64,000 nucleotides of DNA from Methylosinus sp. C49 (GCF_009936375.1 NZ_AP022332.1:2822501-2886500), one strand, 5' to 3'; positions 1 through 10,162 are shown, counted from the stretch's first letter. The notes: generated by a model from the sequence alone, not told the origin. A program made the numbers and translations.

Positions 1-793
1 TGCGGTCGCCGAATTTCGCGACGCTGACGACATCCGCCATCACGCGCCGATCCGCCGGCAGGACGAACACGCGCGTGGAAAGATGCCGCAGCATGTCGAG
101 ATGGCGCAGAACATTCGGAATCTCGGCCCAGGGCGCGGCGAGATAGACATGGTCGATCGCTTCCTGGACGATGCGATCCGACAAATCCGCGAGCTCGGCG
201 AGATCGGCATATGTGGCGTAGCCGACGACGACCTCCTCATTGCGGGTCTCGCCCTCGATCTCGCGCGGATGCAACGGATCGCAGAACACGCCGACCGAGA
301 GCGCGCGATGCACGAAAGCGCTCTCCGCCAGCGCCTCGCGAATGCGTCGCAAGATCAGAGCGCGCGCGGCGATCGCGATCGCCGTGCTCGTCCCCGCCCA
401 GGAGAAGAACCAGAGGCGCGAATAGCTCTCCGCCGATTTCGTCGCGGCGGCGATGCAGATCATCAAGGCGAAAGTCGCGAGGAAGGACAGAGTAGCGCGC
501 CGCAGCACATGCCGGCGATCGAGCACGCTCGATGTCCGATAGACCTCGAAAATATGCGCCAATCCGAACTGCAGGGAGGCGGCGAAGAAAATCGCCCAGA
601 TTTGCCACTCCTGCGGCGAGGCCCCCGCCGACTCGCCGGAAAGCCCGGCGCATGCGACCCCCGTGACGATCAAAGCAAAAATGTCGAAGGCGGCAAATCC
701 GGCGGAAAAATTATGGAGCGAAATTCGTTTCGACTTGCGAGTCGATCTGCGGGACCACACGACGTCCCGCGAGTCGCAAAAATCCAACCACAT
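1..793 (-). CDS. Polyprenyl glycosylphosphotransferase, N-terminal part (runs off left edge)
   Basis: Only the first 264 residues lie in the window; the gene continues past base 1. Family members transfer a hexose-1-phosphate from a nucleotide sugar to undecaprenyl phosphate in the inner membrane, which starts exopolysaccharide repeat-unit synthesis. Four hydrophobic segments (about residues 32-52, 65-83, 100-118 and 127-147) precede a soluble Rossmann-like region (about 160-250) with the pattern VGYATYADLAEL ... VYLAAPWAEIP, typical of the CoA-binding-like middle domain of WcaJ-type enzymes. The catalytic sugar-transferase domain would lie outside the window. The start is an ATG at 793; the frame is open further upstream, so the start is tentative. 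The family call rests on topology plus the middle domain. Confidence 0.8.
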   Translation of the reverse strand, partial: MWLDFCDSRDVVWSRRSTRKSKRISLHNFSAGFAAFDIFALIVTGVACAGLSGESAGASPQEWQIWAIFFAASLQFGLAHIFEVYRTSSVLDRRHVLRRATLSFLATFALMICIAAATKSAESYSRLWFFSWAGTSTAIAIAARALILRRIREALAESAFVHRALSVGVFCDPLHPREIEGETRNEEVVVGYATYADLAELADLSDRIVQEAIDHVYLAAPWAEIPNVLRHLDMLRHLSTRVFVLPADRRVMADVVSVAKFGDR

Positions 794-884
794 ACTCGTC
801 AACCCCGAAAATATTCGGAAGTAATCTAGCTTAATTTTCTGTCAATGCAAGTCACGCACATGCTCTGTTTCGAGACAGATGCGT

Positions 885-1979
885 TCAGTCCAACAAGGCG
901 GCGACATGATTGCCGATCGCCAGCGCCGAGGTGAGCCCGGGGCTCTCGATGCCGAACAGGCAGACCAGCCCCGCGAGACCGTGATCGTCCGGGCCGAGAA
1001 TGCGAAAATCCGCCGCGGGCGCGCTCGGCCCGGTCAGCTTGGGCCTTATCCCGGCATAATCGGGAACGAGCCGCTCGGCCGGCAGCTGGGGCCAATAGCG
1101 ACGAATGCGCGCCTCGAAATCGGCGCGGCGCTCGGGGCGGACGCGATAATCGTCGGCGTCGATCCATTCGACATCCGGCCCGAAACGCATGCGGCCGGCG
1201 AGATCCAATGTGACATGGACGCCGAGCCCGCCATCGATAGGAGCGGGATAGATCAGCCGCGTGAAGGGCGCGCGGCCGGAAAAGGCGAAATAGCTGCCCT
1301 TGGCGAGGATAAGCGGCGGTATAGCCGCCGGATCGAGGCCCGCTATGGCGGCGGCGACCGCCTGGGCGCGCAGCCCCGCGGCCACGACCAGAATCTCCGC
1401 CTCCACCGCGCCCGCATTGGCGCCGCCGAAGCGAATGCGCCAGCGCTCGCCGATCCGCTCGGCGCCCAGAACCGGCGTCGCCACAGCGATCGCGCCGCCG
1501 TGATCCTCGATCTCGCCGCGAAGCGACAGCATCAGTCCGGGCGCGTCTATGACGCCGGTCTCGGCGCTGAGCAGCGCCGCCGCGCAGGAGAGCGCCGGCT
1601 CCAGCCGTCGCGCCTCGGCGGCGCTGCAGGGGGAAAGGCCTTCGACGCCATTGGCGCGTCCATTCGCCAGCAGAGCGTCGAGCTTTTCCTCCTCGCCCGG
1701 CTCTGTCGCGACGATCAGCTTGCCGAGCCGGCGATAAGCGACGCCATGGCTCTGCGCGAAAGCAAAGAGCGCGCGCCGGCCTTCGACGCAGAGCCGATGA
1801 CGCAGGCTGCCGGTCGGATAATAGAGCCCGGCGTGGATCACCCCGCTATTGCGGGAGGAGACGCCGCCGCCGATGACGGGGCCGGCCTCGGCGACGATGA
1901 CCTCATGGCCCTGCGAGGCGAGGCTGCGGGCGACCGCGAGCCCGACCACGCCGGCGCCGACGATCAATGCGCGCGCCAT
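885..1979 (-). CDS. FAD-dependent oxidoreductase, L-2-hydroxyglutarate oxidase (LhgO)-like
   Basis: A 364-residue flavoprotein of the DAO fold. It begins with a dinucleotide-binding motif VGAGVVGLAVARSLA (residues 7-21), followed by the SRNSGVIHAGLYYPTGS signature found in L-2-hydroxyglutarate dehydrogenases/oxidases, and ends with GLVCLFGIESPGLTSALAIG, the second FAD-contacting segment. The family oxidises L-2-hydroxyglutarate to 2-oxoglutarate as a metabolite-repair step, passing electrons to oxygen or the quinone pool. The ATG at 1979 has AGGA six bases upstream. It is divergent from ilvD across a 115-base gap. The exact substrate is inferred from the family; another 2-hydroxyacid is possible. 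Confidence 0.8.
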   Translation of the reverse strand: MARALIVGAGVVGLAVARSLASQGHEVIVAEAGPVIGGGVSSRNSGVIHAGLYYPTGSLRHRLCVEGRRALFAFAQSHGVAYRRLGKLIVATEPGEEEKLDALLANGRANGVEGLSPCSAAEARRLEPALSCAAALLSAETGVIDAPGLMLSLRGEIEDHGGAIAVATPVLGAERIGERWRIRFGGANAGAVEAEILVVAAGLRAQAVAAAIAGLDPAAIPPLILAKGSYFAFSGRAPFTRLIYPAPIDGGLGVHVTLDLAGRMRFGPDVEWIDADDYRVRPERRADFEARIRRYWPQLPAERLVPDYAGIRPKLTGPSAPAADFRILGPDDHGLAGLVCLFGIESPGLTSALAIGNHVAALLD

Positions 1980-2094
1980 GGGCTTCCTCTTCGAGACTGG
2001 CGTGGCCGACGCTCACGCTCGGCCGGTTGCGGGGTCTGGCTCCTTGGGATAGTGCATCTGCGACACGCGTTTTGAAAGAAGAAGAGAGCCGCCC

Positions 2095-3939
2095 ATGCCG
2101 CCGTTCCGCTCCCGCACCACCACTCATGGACGCAATATGGCGGGCGCGCGCGGCCTGTGGCGCGCCACCGGCATGAAGGATGATGATTTCGGCAAGCCGA
2201 TCATCGCCGTCGCCAATTCCTTCACCCAATTCGTGCCGGGCCATGTGCATCTGAAAGATCTGGGCCAGCTCGTCGCGCGCGAGATCGAGAAGGCCGGCGG
2301 CGTCGCCAAGGAGTTCGACACGATCGCGGTCGATGACGGCATCGCCATGGGCCATGACGGAATGCTCTATTCCCTGCCCTCGCGCGAGATCATCGCCGAC
2401 AGCGTCGAATATATGTGCAACGCCCATTGCGCCGACGCTCTCGTCTGCATCTCCAATTGCGACAAGATCACCCCCGGCATGCTGATGGCGGCGCTGCGGC
2501 TGAACATCCCCACCATCTTCGTCTCCGGCGGGCCGATGGAGGCGGGCAAGGTCACGCTGCATGGCGAAAGCCACGCCCTCGATCTCGTCGACGCCATGGT
2601 CGCGGCCGGCGACGACAAGGTGAGCGACGCCGACGTCGCCGTCATAGAGCGGTCGGCCTGCCCCACTTGCGGCTCCTGCTCCGGCATGTTCACCGCCAAT
2701 TCGATGAATTGCCTCGCCGAGGCGCTCGGACTCGCTCTGCCCGGCAATGGCACTGTGCTGGCGACGCATGCCGATCGCGAGCGCCTCTTCGTCGAGGCCG
2801 GCCATCTCATCGTCGATCTCGCCCGCCGCTGGTACGAGCAAGACGACGCCAGCGTGCTGCCGCGCTCCATCGCGAAGTTCGAAGCTTTCGAGAACGCAAT
2901 GACGCTCGACATCGCCATGGGCGGCTCCACCAATACCGTGCTGCATATTCTCGCCGCCGCTTATGAGGCGGAAGTCCCCTTTACGATGGCGGATATCGAC
3001 CGCCTGTCGCGGCGCGTGCCGGTTCTGTGCAAGGTCGCGCCCAGCGTGCCGGACATTCACCTCGAGGATGTGCATCGCGCCGGCGGCATCTACGCCATTC
3101 TCGGCGAGCTGGCGCGCGCCGGCCTGCTGCATACCGATTTGCCGACCGTGCATGCGACGACGCTCGGCGAGGCGCTCGCGCGTTGGGATGTGCGCGTCTC
3201 CAATAGCGAGAGCGTCGCGACTTTCTACCGCGCCGCGCCGGGCGGCGTGCCGACGCAAGTGGCCTTCAGCCAGAGCCGCCGCTTCGACGCGCTCGATCTC
3301 GACCGCGAGAAAGGCGCCGTGCGCGACGCGGCCCACGCCTTCTCCAAGGATGGCGGCCTCGCGGTTCTCACCGGCAATCTGGCGCAGGACGGCTGCATCG
3401 TGAAGACGGCGGGCGTCGACGATTCCATCCTGAAATTCGCCGGCCCGGCGCGCGTCTTCGAGAGCCAGGACGCGGCTGTCGATGCGATCCTGAACGGCAA
3501 GATCGTCGCCGGCGATGTGGTGGTGATCCGTTATGAGGGACCGCGCGGCGGCCCGGGCATGCAGGAGATGCTCTATCCGACGAGCTATCTGAAATCGAAA
3601 GGCCTCGGCAAAGCCTGCGCGCTCATCACCGACGGGCGTTTCTCCGGCGGCACATCGGGCCTCTCCATCGGCCATGTCTCGCCGGAGGCGGCCGAGGGCG
3701 GCCTCATCGGCCTGGTGAAGGAAGGCGACAAGATCGAGATCGACATTCCGGCGCGCTCCATCCGCCTCGCCGTTTCCGATGACGAGTTGGCGAAGCGCCG
3801 CGCGGCGGAGGAAGCCCGCGGCAAGGAGGCATGGAAGCCGGCCGAGCGCGCGCGCAAGGTCTCGAAGGCGCTGCGCGCCTATGCGGCCATGACCACCAGC
3901 GCCGCGCGCGGCGCCGTGCGGGAAGTGCCGGAAAGCTGA
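2095..3939 (+). CDS. ilvD: Dihydroxy-acid dehydratase
   Basis: A 614-residue enzyme of normal family length that dehydrates 2,3-dihydroxy-3-methylbutanoate and its isoleucine-pathway homologue to 2-oxo acids. This is the step before transamination by IlvE, which is also in this window at 11993-12880. Iron-sulfur cluster ligands are recognisable as [10 protein letters not shown] (Cys122) and [11 protein letters not shown] (Cys189, 192 and 195), with the conserved start [21 protein letters not shown] purine-rich stretch upstream of the ATG can serve as ribosome site. It converges with the TadG-like gene 25 bases downstream. It is complete and shows no anomaly. Confidence 0.97.
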   Translation: MPPFRSRTTTHGRNMAGARGLWRATGMKDDDFGKPIIAVANSFTQFVPGHVHLKDLGQLVAREIEKAGGVAKEFDTIAVDDGIAMGHDGMLYSLPSREIIADSVEYMCNAHCADALVCISNCDKITPGMLMAALRLNIPTIFVSGGPMEAGKVTLHGESHALDLVDAMVAAGDDKVSDADVAVIERSACPTCGSCSGMFTANSMNCLAEALGLALPGNGTVLATHADRERLFVEAGHLIVDLARRWYEQDDASVLPRSIAKFEAFENAMTLDIAMGGSTNTVLHILAAAYEAEVPFTMADIDRLSRRVPVLCKVAPSVPDIHLEDVHRAGGIYAILGELARAGLLHTDLPTVHATTLGEALARWDVRVSNSESVATFYRAAPGGVPTQVAFSQSRRFDALDLDREKGAVRDAAHAFSKDGGLAVLTGNLAQDGCIVKTAGVDDSILKFAGPARVFESQDAAVDAILNGKIVAGDVVVIRYEGPRGGPGMQEMLYPTSYLKSKGLGKACALITDGRFSGGTSGLSIGHVSPEAAEGGLIGLVKEGDKIEIDIPARSIRLAVSDDELAKRRAAEEARGKEAWKPAERARKVSKALRAYAAMTTSAARGAVREVPES

Positions 3940-3964
3940 AAGCCGAGGGAGGACGGCGCGCCGC

Positions 3965-5413
3965 TCATTTTGTGAGATGCGCCGCCGTCGTCACCGCCTT
4001 TTGGAACATGATCGTCATCGCATTGCTGATGTCGCCGCCGCCATCCACCTCGAAATACAAATCCGTCGAGGCGCAGCTCTTCAGCGCGTCGCCGACCTGC
4101 GACAGGAACGGCTTGACGGCGGCGTCGAAGAATCCGCCATTGTCCGGCGTCGGATAATAGACGGTGTTGAGCACGGCGATGCGAATGCCGCGATTCTTGA
4201 TCGTCGTGCAATAGGACGTATCGAGCGGCCCGAGGCAGCGGTAGAAGGCGCCGAAGCTGTTCGAATAGCTCTTCTGATAATTGTTGCAGGCGGCGTTGGA
4301 GACGAAGTTTCCGTCGACGAGGCCATCCGTCACCAGCAGCAATACCTTCTGCGGGGAGTCGCCGCTGGCGCTCGTGCCATTGCCAGGATTGGCGATGAGG
4401 CTATTGGCCTGCGTCAGCGCCATGCCGATGTCGGTCATCGCATTGCGCGTGTTGAGCGGACTGCCGCCGATCGTCGCCGACGTCCATGTCGACGCGCTGG
4501 TCGGATAGGTGTAGCTCGCGCCCGCCGGCAGATAATTCTCCTTCTCCATCAGCGGCGGCGTCATCACGTTGATCCCCGCGGCTATGACGCTCACATTGGC
4601 GCTCGTCGCCGCGGTCAACGCCACAAGCTGCGTGAAGCCCATATTGAAGGCATAGGCGGCGAAGCGATAATTCGCGCCATTCGCCGCCATCATCGCCTGA
4701 GCCGTGCTCGCCAGGCTCTTCGCCGACTCTCGCACATTGTCGATGCGCAGAACGATGCCCTGGTTCTTCGCATAGGTGTAGCTGTCGATCGTTCCATAGC
4801 CGGGATATTGGATCGTATATCCCGCCTCCGAGAAGTTGTTCTCATGGCAGGCGAAGGCGCATCCCGTCGCGGCCGTCATCGCATTCACGCCCGCGGTCGT
4901 CGCGGGAAGCTCCATCGACGGCGAATTGTCCAGCACGAGATAAAAATCGATATTACGCGCCGTAGATGCGGTGGTCGCCGCCTTCACCGTGAAGGTCGTC
5001 GTCGTATTGCGATAGAACGAGCCGAAGGCGTTGACGATCTCCGCCGTATAAGAGACGTTGACGGTTCTGATCTTCGAAAAGGTCGAGGTCGCGTCATTGA
5101 CCGTCACCGTCAATTTCGTCGCATCATAGGTCAGCGTCTTGATCTGCTGCGCCTGAGCCGCGAACATATTCGTCGCCGCCGTTTGACCGCTGGTCGCGGT
5201 TTGCAGCATCATCGCGGGCGTCGTCGCCGCCAGCGCCGCGGAATCGGCGATGGCGCCGAGCTGCGTCTGCACTCTGCCGGTCGTCGCATAATCGAGCGCG
5301 CCGCCGGCGGCTATGAGCAGCGGCAGAGCCGCCAAGGCGAAAATAAAGACGACGCTGCCCTTGCGGTCCCCCGCGAAGCCGACGAGAGCGGCCAGAACTC
5401 GAATGCCGAACAT
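3965..5413 (-). CDS. TadG-like secreted/pilus-assembly protein with von Willebrand A domain
   Basis: A 482-residue protein with one N-terminal membrane segment (about residues 20-40) inside a TadE/TadG-like region that continues LDYATTGRVQTQLGAIADSA. A large extracytoplasmic part follows, with a von Willebrand A domain starting near residue 155. The metal-ion adhesion motif D-x-S-x-S is visible as DNSPS at residues 162-166. Such proteins are membrane-anchored and often accompany Flp/Tad pili, but no other tad gene is nearby, so a role in adhesion or surface display is inference. It stands alone, with about 250 bases of apparently non-coding DNA upstream. Confidence 0.85.
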   Translation of the reverse strand: MFGIRVLAALVGFAGDRKGSVVFIFALAALPLLIAAGGALDYATTGRVQTQLGAIADSAALAATTPAMMLQTATSGQTAATNMFAAQAQQIKTLTYDATKLTVTVNDATSTFSKIRTVNVSYTAEIVNAFGSFYRNTTTTFTVKAATTASTARNIDFYLVLDNSPSMELPATTAGVNAMTAATGCAFACHENNFSEAGYTIQYPGYGTIDSYTYAKNQGIVLRIDNVRESAKSLASTAQAMMAANGANYRFAAYAFNMGFTQLVALTAATSANVSVIAAGINVMTPPLMEKENYLPAGASYTYPTSASTWTSATIGGSPLNTRNAMTDIGMALTQANSLIANPGNGTSASGDSPQKVLLLVTDGLVDGNFVSNAACNNYQKSYSNSFGAFYRCLGPLDTSYCTTIKNRGIRIAVLNTVYYPTPDNGGFFDAAVKPFLSQVGDALKSCASTDLYFEVDGGGDISNAMTIMFQKAVTTAAHLTK

Positions 5414-5663
5414 TTACGCATACGCCTCTTCTGGAGAAGGAAGAGTCGTCGCTCGACATCAAACGTCCGACGCCGGAGCGCTCATGCGCCCCTGTCGGCG
5501 GAGCCGTCGAAGGCTGGGCCCTCAGCGTCATGCTCCAGCTCTTGATAATCTCAGTCTCAGCTTATGAGCGAAAGTTCCAAGAAACTATTTCCGCCCCACG
5601 CAGGGCCACGTCCCAATCGGGAACAAAATACCAAAAAATCGGGAAAGATGCCAGGATAGCGGC

Positions 5664-6515
5664 TCATTCCCCGCTCACCCATTCGATCTCATATCCGGCC
5701 CCCGGCCCCTGCGCTAAGCGCTCGGCGAGAAAGGCCGAGATCGCCCGCGCCTCCTCCTCGAAGGTGTAGGGCGGATTGACGACGAGGAGGCCGGTGCTGC
5801 GCAGCTTGGCATCCGCCTCGGCTTCGCCGACCCAGAGATCGAGACGCAGAATTTTCCTCACGCCGCTGGAGCGCAAGGCGCGGATCAGCCAGCGCGATTC
5901 CCCTGCGTCCTTGATCGGACGCCACAGCGCATAAATCCCCGTCGGCCATTTACGATGCGCGTCGAGAAAAGTCTTCAGCATGCGCTCGGTCTCGTCGCGC
6001 TGCTCGAAGGGCGGATCGATCAGCACGAGCCCGCGCCGCTCCTTGGGCGGCGCGAAGGCGCAGAGGCCCACATAGCCGTCGAGGTGAATGGCCTTCACGC
6101 GCTTGTCGCGCGCAAAGCGCGTCTGCAGCGCCTCGAAAGCGTCCGGCCGCAATTCGCAGAAGACGGCGCGATCCTGCGCGCGCATGAAGCGCGTCGCGAT
6201 CTGCGGCGAGCCGGGATAGAGCGCCGGCCGCCCCTCCGCGCCGAGCGGGCCGACGATATCGAGATAGGGCGCGAGCAATTCGCGCAGCCGCGCATCGGCG
6301 CCGGAGAGGTCGGCCAGCCGACCTATGCCGCCGCGCCACTCGCCCGTGCGCTCGGCGGCGTCGGCGGAAAGGTCATAGGCGCCCTCTCCCGCATGTGTGT
6401 CGATGACGCGAAACGGCGTCTCCTTGCGCGTGAGATAGAGGAGAAGCCGCGCCAGCAGCGCATGCTTGAGCACATCGGCGAAATTGCCGGCATGAAACCC
6501 ATGGCGATAATTCAT
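5664..6515 (-). CDS. rlmJ: 23S rRNA (adenine-2030-N6)-methyltransferase
   Basis: A 283-residue enzyme that methylates A2030 of 23S rRNA. The N-terminus NYRHGFHAGNFADVLKHALL is characteristic of RlmJ, and the amino-methyltransferase motif IV appears as LIDPPFEQRDE. The ATG at 6515 follows the RNase T2 stop codon by only three bases, so the two genes are probably cotranscribed from upstream of 7208; both act on RNA, though in different compartments. The length is normal and nothing is missing. Confidence 0.95.
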   Translation of the reverse strand: MNYRHGFHAGNFADVLKHALLARLLLYLTRKETPFRVIDTHAGEGAYDLSADAAERTGEWRGGIGRLADLSGADARLRELLAPYLDIVGPLGAEGRPALYPGSPQIATRFMRAQDRAVFCELRPDAFEALQTRFARDKRVKAIHLDGYVGLCAFAPPKERRGLVLIDPPFEQRDETERMLKTFLDAHRKWPTGIYALWRPIKDAGESRWLIRALRSSGVRKILRLDLWVGEAEADAKLRSTGLLVVNPPYTFEEEARAISAFLAERLAQGPGAGYEIEWVSGE

Positions 6516-6518
6516 CGT

Positions 6519-7208
6519 CTACAAGGGCGCCGGCACGGAGATTTCGCCCGCGCGGCAGGCGCCGCGCGCGATCTCTGGACAGGGGCGGAACTCGCGCAGA
6601 TCGCGCGAGAAGCAGATGCGCACATCCTGCAGCGCGCCCTTGCGGCAAGTGACCGCGAGCATGCCCGGCCGCAGCCGCGGATTGGCGGCGATAAAGGCGC
6701 GCTGAATGTCGAGCGGCGCGAAGCTCTGCGCCTGCCGCGGCCGCTCGAGCGGCGCCGGAATGGTCACGCTCTCCGTCGCGCGGCGCACGTCGAGGAAATA
6801 ATCGGTCGGGCTCTTGCCCGAGCAGCGGCCATGCTTGCGCCATTCGTGCCGCGCCAGCCCCTCGTCGGGGTAGACGCCGGCGACATGCTCGAGCGCCATG
6901 CGCGAGGGCGTCGCGGCGCCGTCGCAGTCGCTCGGAAAGCCATGCTCATATTGCGGCCATAGGCCATGGGTGACGAAGCCTTTGCCGAGGCCGGGCTCGC
7001 ATTGCGCACGATATTCACGACCGCCGCCGCTCTCGCAAAAGGCCGGCGACCAGGAGAGCGTCAGCACGTAGAAATCGAAGCCGCCGGCGCCGCGCGCCGC
7101 CGCCGGATCGATCGCCGCGCTCCGCTCCGGCTCCGCCATGGCGCCGATCGGCGCGAAAAGCGACAGGAGCGCCAGGACGGCGCCGACTTGGGTCGTTTGC
7201 TCGAACAT
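6519..7208 (-). CDS. Ribonuclease T2 family protein, exported
   Basis: A 229-residue exported endoribonuclease. It has a signal peptide (MFEQTTQVGAVLALLSLF, cleavage likely after GAMA near residue 25) and both catalytic signatures of the T2 family: THGLWPQYEHG (His81) and HEWRKHGRC (His121, Glu122, His126). T2 enzymes cleave single-stranded RNA through 2',3'-cyclic intermediates, typically in the periplasm or outside the cell to salvage nutrients. I chose the ATG at 7208 because it has GGAG close upstream and starts directly at the signal peptide; an in-frame upstream start at 7268 would bury the signal peptide. The gene lies just ahead of rlmJ. Confidence 0.93.
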   Translation of the reverse strand: MFEQTTQVGAVLALLSLFAPIGAMAEPERSAAIDPAAARGAGGFDFYVLTLSWSPAFCESGGGREYRAQCEPGLGKGFVTHGLWPQYEHGFPSDCDGAATPSRMALEHVAGVYPDEGLARHEWRKHGRCSGKSPTDYFLDVRRATESVTIPAPLERPRQAQSFAPLDIQRAFIAANPRLRPGMLAVTCRKGALQDVRICFSRDLREFRPCPEIARGACRAGEISVPAPL

Positions 7209-7353
7209 GCGCCCGCTCCGAAAAAGCCCGGATGCGGATTGATGCCGGAGCGCGAGGCGCCGCGTCAAGCGGCGGCTCGGCGAAAGCCGACAGGCGTTGA
7301 CGTAACCTATCTATTCACTAGGATATTGGGACGACGCCACGGAGAAACGCCAC

Positions 7354-7923
7354 ATGCCGAGCGCAATTCACACGCTCTTCGCCGCAATGGCGCTGCTCGG
7401 GCTCGCCGAAGCGGCGCGAACCGAGCCGGCGCCCGCAGCGACAATCGACGGCCAGGACGGCGCGGCGTCCGGGCGTCCCGAAATCAGGAGCATGAAGATG
7501 AGCGAAGAATTGCGCTATCAGATCCGGCTGAACATCAGTGACGACTACGCCGAGCTCGCCCGCACCGATCCGCAGAACGCCGCTCTCGCGCCGATCGCAG
7601 CGATTTTGGCCAAGCATCACGCCGCGCTGAGCAATCAATTCGACGCTTTCGCCCATTATGTCGCCGAGGCGGAGAAGCAGGGCGTCGAACATTTTCCGCT
7701 CTACAAATGGACCAAGGCGACGATCGAGGACCCAGTCAAGAAAGCCAAGCACGTCAAATCCTTCTCCCTTTATGTCGAAGGCGAGGAGGTCTATCCGAAG
7801 GCCGCTGCGGACGCGCTCGAAGCCGATCTCGCGCCCTTCGTCGGCGGCGGCGTCGTGGAGAAGCTTTCCAAGCACGACACCGATCCGGCGCATAATCCGC
7901 AAGCGCCCGCCCATTTGCGATAA
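7354..7923 (+). CDS. Unknown protein, possibly exported
   Basis: A 189-residue protein I cannot assign to a family. With the start at 7354 (GGAGA eight bases upstream) there is a hydrophobic N-terminus, PSAIHTLFAAMALLGLAEAA, that may be a signal peptide. An alternative start, ATG at 7498, also has a good AGGAG seven bases upstream; it would give a cytoplasmic protein starting MSEELRYQIRL. The rest is helical-looking and charged, ending in DPAHNPQAPAHLR. It lies in the same direction as the SGNH-hydrolase gene, about 100 bases ahead of it. Which start is used decides the compartment. Confidence 0.65.
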   Translation: MPSAIHTLFAAMALLGLAEAARTEPAPAATIDGQDGAASGRPEIRSMKMSEELRYQIRLNISDDYAELARTDPQNAALAPIAAILAKHHAALSNQFDAFAHYVAEAEKQGVEHFPLYKWTKATIEDPVKKAKHVKSFSLYVEGEEVYPKAAADALEADLAPFVGGGVVEKLSKHDTDPAHNPQAPAHLR

Positions 7924-8021
7924 TGGCGCGAGCGCAGCCGCGAACGGCGAAGCGATCCGCCCCGCGCGCCTCAGCGCGGCGCCGGATCGCTTTGGCGCCG
8001 GGGCCGCGCTATATTGGCGAT

Positions 8022-9383
8022 ATGCGCAGCCTCTCCCGCACCCTCGGCCTTTTCGCGATTCTTCTCCTCGCGCTGCTCTTTAGCGGCGTGGACAGCGCGC
8101 GGGCGCAGGATGCGGTCGGGGATTTCTTTCAAGGGCTGTTCGGCGGCCGACAGCATCCCCCGCAGGCGCGCCCGGCTGCGCGCGAGACCGGCCGCATGCG
8201 CCGGCTGGTGCCGCATCGCGAATATAGCGCGCCCGCCTATTGGCACGGCCAGAGCAAGGCGGCCAAAAAGGACAAAACGCAAAAGCCCGAGGACCCCAAC
8301 GCCCCGCCGCCCTTCCAGGTGGCGGTGATCGGCGACAGCCTGGGCCAAATGCTGGCCGACGGCTTGGACGAGGCCTATTCGGACCGCGCCGACATTCGCA
8401 TTTTGCACAAGGCCAAGGACAGCACCGGCCTCGTGCGCGAGGATTATTTCGATTGGCCGAAGGCCGCGCGCGAGCTGCTCGCCGGCGGCGACAAGATCGA
8501 CATGGCCGTCATCATGATCGGCTCCAATGATCGTCAGGCCATTCACGAGGGCGCGGAGACGATCGAGACCTTGTCGCCGCGCTGGCGCGAGCGCTACGCC
8601 CAACGGGTGGAGACTGTGCGCGCGGCGTTTCGCGAGAAGAAGATTCCGCTCGTCTGGGTCTCTCTGCCCGTCACCAAGAGCGAGCATTTCGCCGCCGATA
8701 TGGCGAAGCTCAACGACATCTATCGCCAGGCGGCGGCGCAGGACAGCGCGGCTTTCATCGATATTTGGGAGGCCTTCGCCGATGAGCGCAACCAATATCA
8801 GGCCTTCGGCCCGGATATAAACGGGCGCATCGTCAAGCTGCGGTCGGCGGACGGCGTCCATTTCACCGATGTCGGCGCGCGAAAGCTCGCCCATTTCGTC
8901 GAGGGCGAGATCAAGCGGCTCTTCGACGCGCGCCACCCTGCGCCAGACGCCGCGCCGGCGGAAGCCGCCCTGCCCCCGGCCGAGGGAACGCCGCCCGCAG
9001 AGGCCGCCGTCGTCGCCCCGCCGGTCCAGATCATCGCGCCGAGCGGCCCGGCTCCCGCGGTCGCGCCCACTCTGCCGGCGGATCGGCCGGCGATCGGCCA
9101 GACGCAGTCGCTGACGAGCGCCGCCGTCGCGGCGGACGGCGAGTTGGCGCGGCGCGTGAAATCCCCGTCCACGACCGGGGAGGCCCAGGCCGCCGCGGCG
9201 CGCGCGCTGGTCGATCATATCTTCGTCGAGGGCGGCGAGCAGCCGAGCCAGCCCGGCCGCGCCGATGATTTCTCCTGGCCGCGAGGCGGCGCCAAGGTCA
9301 CGCCGGTCTCCACGCCGACTCCTGCGCAGGCTTCGACCCCGGCGCCCGCCGTCGTCCCCTCCGCGGCCGCCGAGACGCGCTGA
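8022..9383 (+). CDS. SGNH/GDSL-like hydrolase with DUF459 domain, exported
   Basis: A 453-residue exported protein. After a signal peptide (MRSLSRTLGLFAILLLALLF, probably cleaved after ARA) comes a basic linker and then an SGNH domain: block I is VIGDSLGQML (nucleophile Ser), block III is IGSNDRQ, and the catalytic Asp-His region is SADGVHFTDVGARKLA. This arrangement matches the DUF459 family of alphaproteobacterial periplasmic esterases, which are often placed near cell-wall or polysaccharide genes. The C-terminal ~130 residues are Ala/Pro-rich and low complexity. I chose the ATG at 8022 because it starts at the signal peptide; an upstream in-frame start at 7923 adds only an Arg/Ala-rich tail. 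The substrate is unknown, with O-acetyl groups on glycans a plausible target. Confidence 0.85.
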   Translation: MRSLSRTLGLFAILLLALLFSGVDSARAQDAVGDFFQGLFGGRQHPPQARPAARETGRMRRLVPHREYSAPAYWHGQSKAAKKDKTQKPEDPNAPPPFQVAVIGDSLGQMLADGLDEAYSDRADIRILHKAKDSTGLVREDYFDWPKAARELLAGGDKIDMAVIMIGSNDRQAIHEGAETIETLSPRWRERYAQRVETVRAAFREKKIPLVWVSLPVTKSEHFAADMAKLNDIYRQAAAQDSAAFIDIWEAFADERNQYQAFGPDINGRIVKLRSADGVHFTDVGARKLAHFVEGEIKRLFDARHPAPDAAPAEAALPPAEGTPPAEAAVVAPPVQIIAPSGPAPAVAPTLPADRPAIGQTQSLTSAAVAADGELARRVKSPSTTGEAQAAAARALVDHIFVEGGEQPSQPGRADDFSWPRGGAKVTPVSTPTPAQASTPAPAVVPSAAAETR

Positions 9384-9542
9384 GCGGGACCGTTCGCTCA
9401 AAACGCGCGGAAACCGTCAATTCCGCATTCAATTCGTCTCGAATGAAGCGCGCCGGCGCCGGCGGCTCGAGGGAACGGCCGCCCCGGCGCTGCATTTTTC
9501 TCCCGCTCGAAAGGCCCGAGGGCCTCGAAGGGAGTATCCATC

Positions 9543-10154
9543 ATGTATTTTCGTCGTTCGTCTCTTTCTGTCGCGCTCGCGCTGGGCTTCGGCTGCGCCG
9601 CGCCCGCCGCGCAGGCTTTCGAAAACCCGTTCGCCTTTCTGTTCAGCGGACGCTCGGCGGCAAGCGCTCCGTCCTCCGCGGACGGCCAGCTCTCCGGCGA
9701 ATATTCCTCGACGCGCTCGGTCGTCGCCGATCCGACCCGCCAGCGGCCGGGCACGATCACTGTCGACACGCAGAATCGCGTTCTCTATCTGTCGATGAAC
9801 GATGGCCAGGCGATCCGCTATGGCGTCGGCGTCGGCCGTCCGGGCTTCACCTGGCGCGGCCATACGCATATCGGCCGCAAGGAGGCCTGGCCGGCCTGGA
9901 CGCCGCCTTCGGCCATGCTGCACCGCCGCCCGGATCTGCCGCGCCATATGAGCGGCGGAGCCAATAATCCGCTCGGCGCACGCGCCATGTATCTCTATTC
10001 GGGCGGCCGCGACACTATGTTCCGCATCCATGGCTCCAACGAGCCCTGGACGATCGGCCATGGCGTCTCTTCCGGCTGCATCCGCATGCTGAATGGCGAC
10101 GTCAGCGACCTCTATAGCCGCGTTAAGGTCGGCACGCAGGTCCGCGTTCTCTGA
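9543..10154 (+). CDS. L,D-transpeptidase (YkuD fold), exported
   Basis: A 203-residue periplasmic enzyme. It has a signal peptide ending PAAQA near residue 25 and a YkuD domain with the catalytic signature HGSNEPWTIGHGVSSGCIRM (His163, Cys179). L,D-transpeptidases make 3-3 peptidoglycan cross-links or attach proteins to peptidoglycan, using a Cys nucleophile that resists most beta-lactams. A second member is encoded at 22911-23444, so this strain has at least two. A strong hairpin followed by a T-rich stretch lies directly downstream. The gene appears to be a single-gene unit. Confidence 0.93.
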   Translation: MYFRRSSLSVALALGFGCAAPAAQAFENPFAFLFSGRSAASAPSSADGQLSGEYSSTRSVVADPTRQRPGTITVDTQNRVLYLSMNDGQAIRYGVGVGRPGFTWRGHTHIGRKEAWPAWTPPSAMLHRRPDLPRHMSGGANNPLGARAMYLYSGGRDTMFRIHGSNEPWTIGHGVSSGCIRMLNGDVSDLYSRVKVGTQVRVL

Positions 10155-10162
10155 ACGAGAAT

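Noticed and set aside
1903-3675. 590-residue open frame opposite ilvD
   Set aside because: ilvD has all cluster ligands in frame; the reverse frame is a composition artefact.
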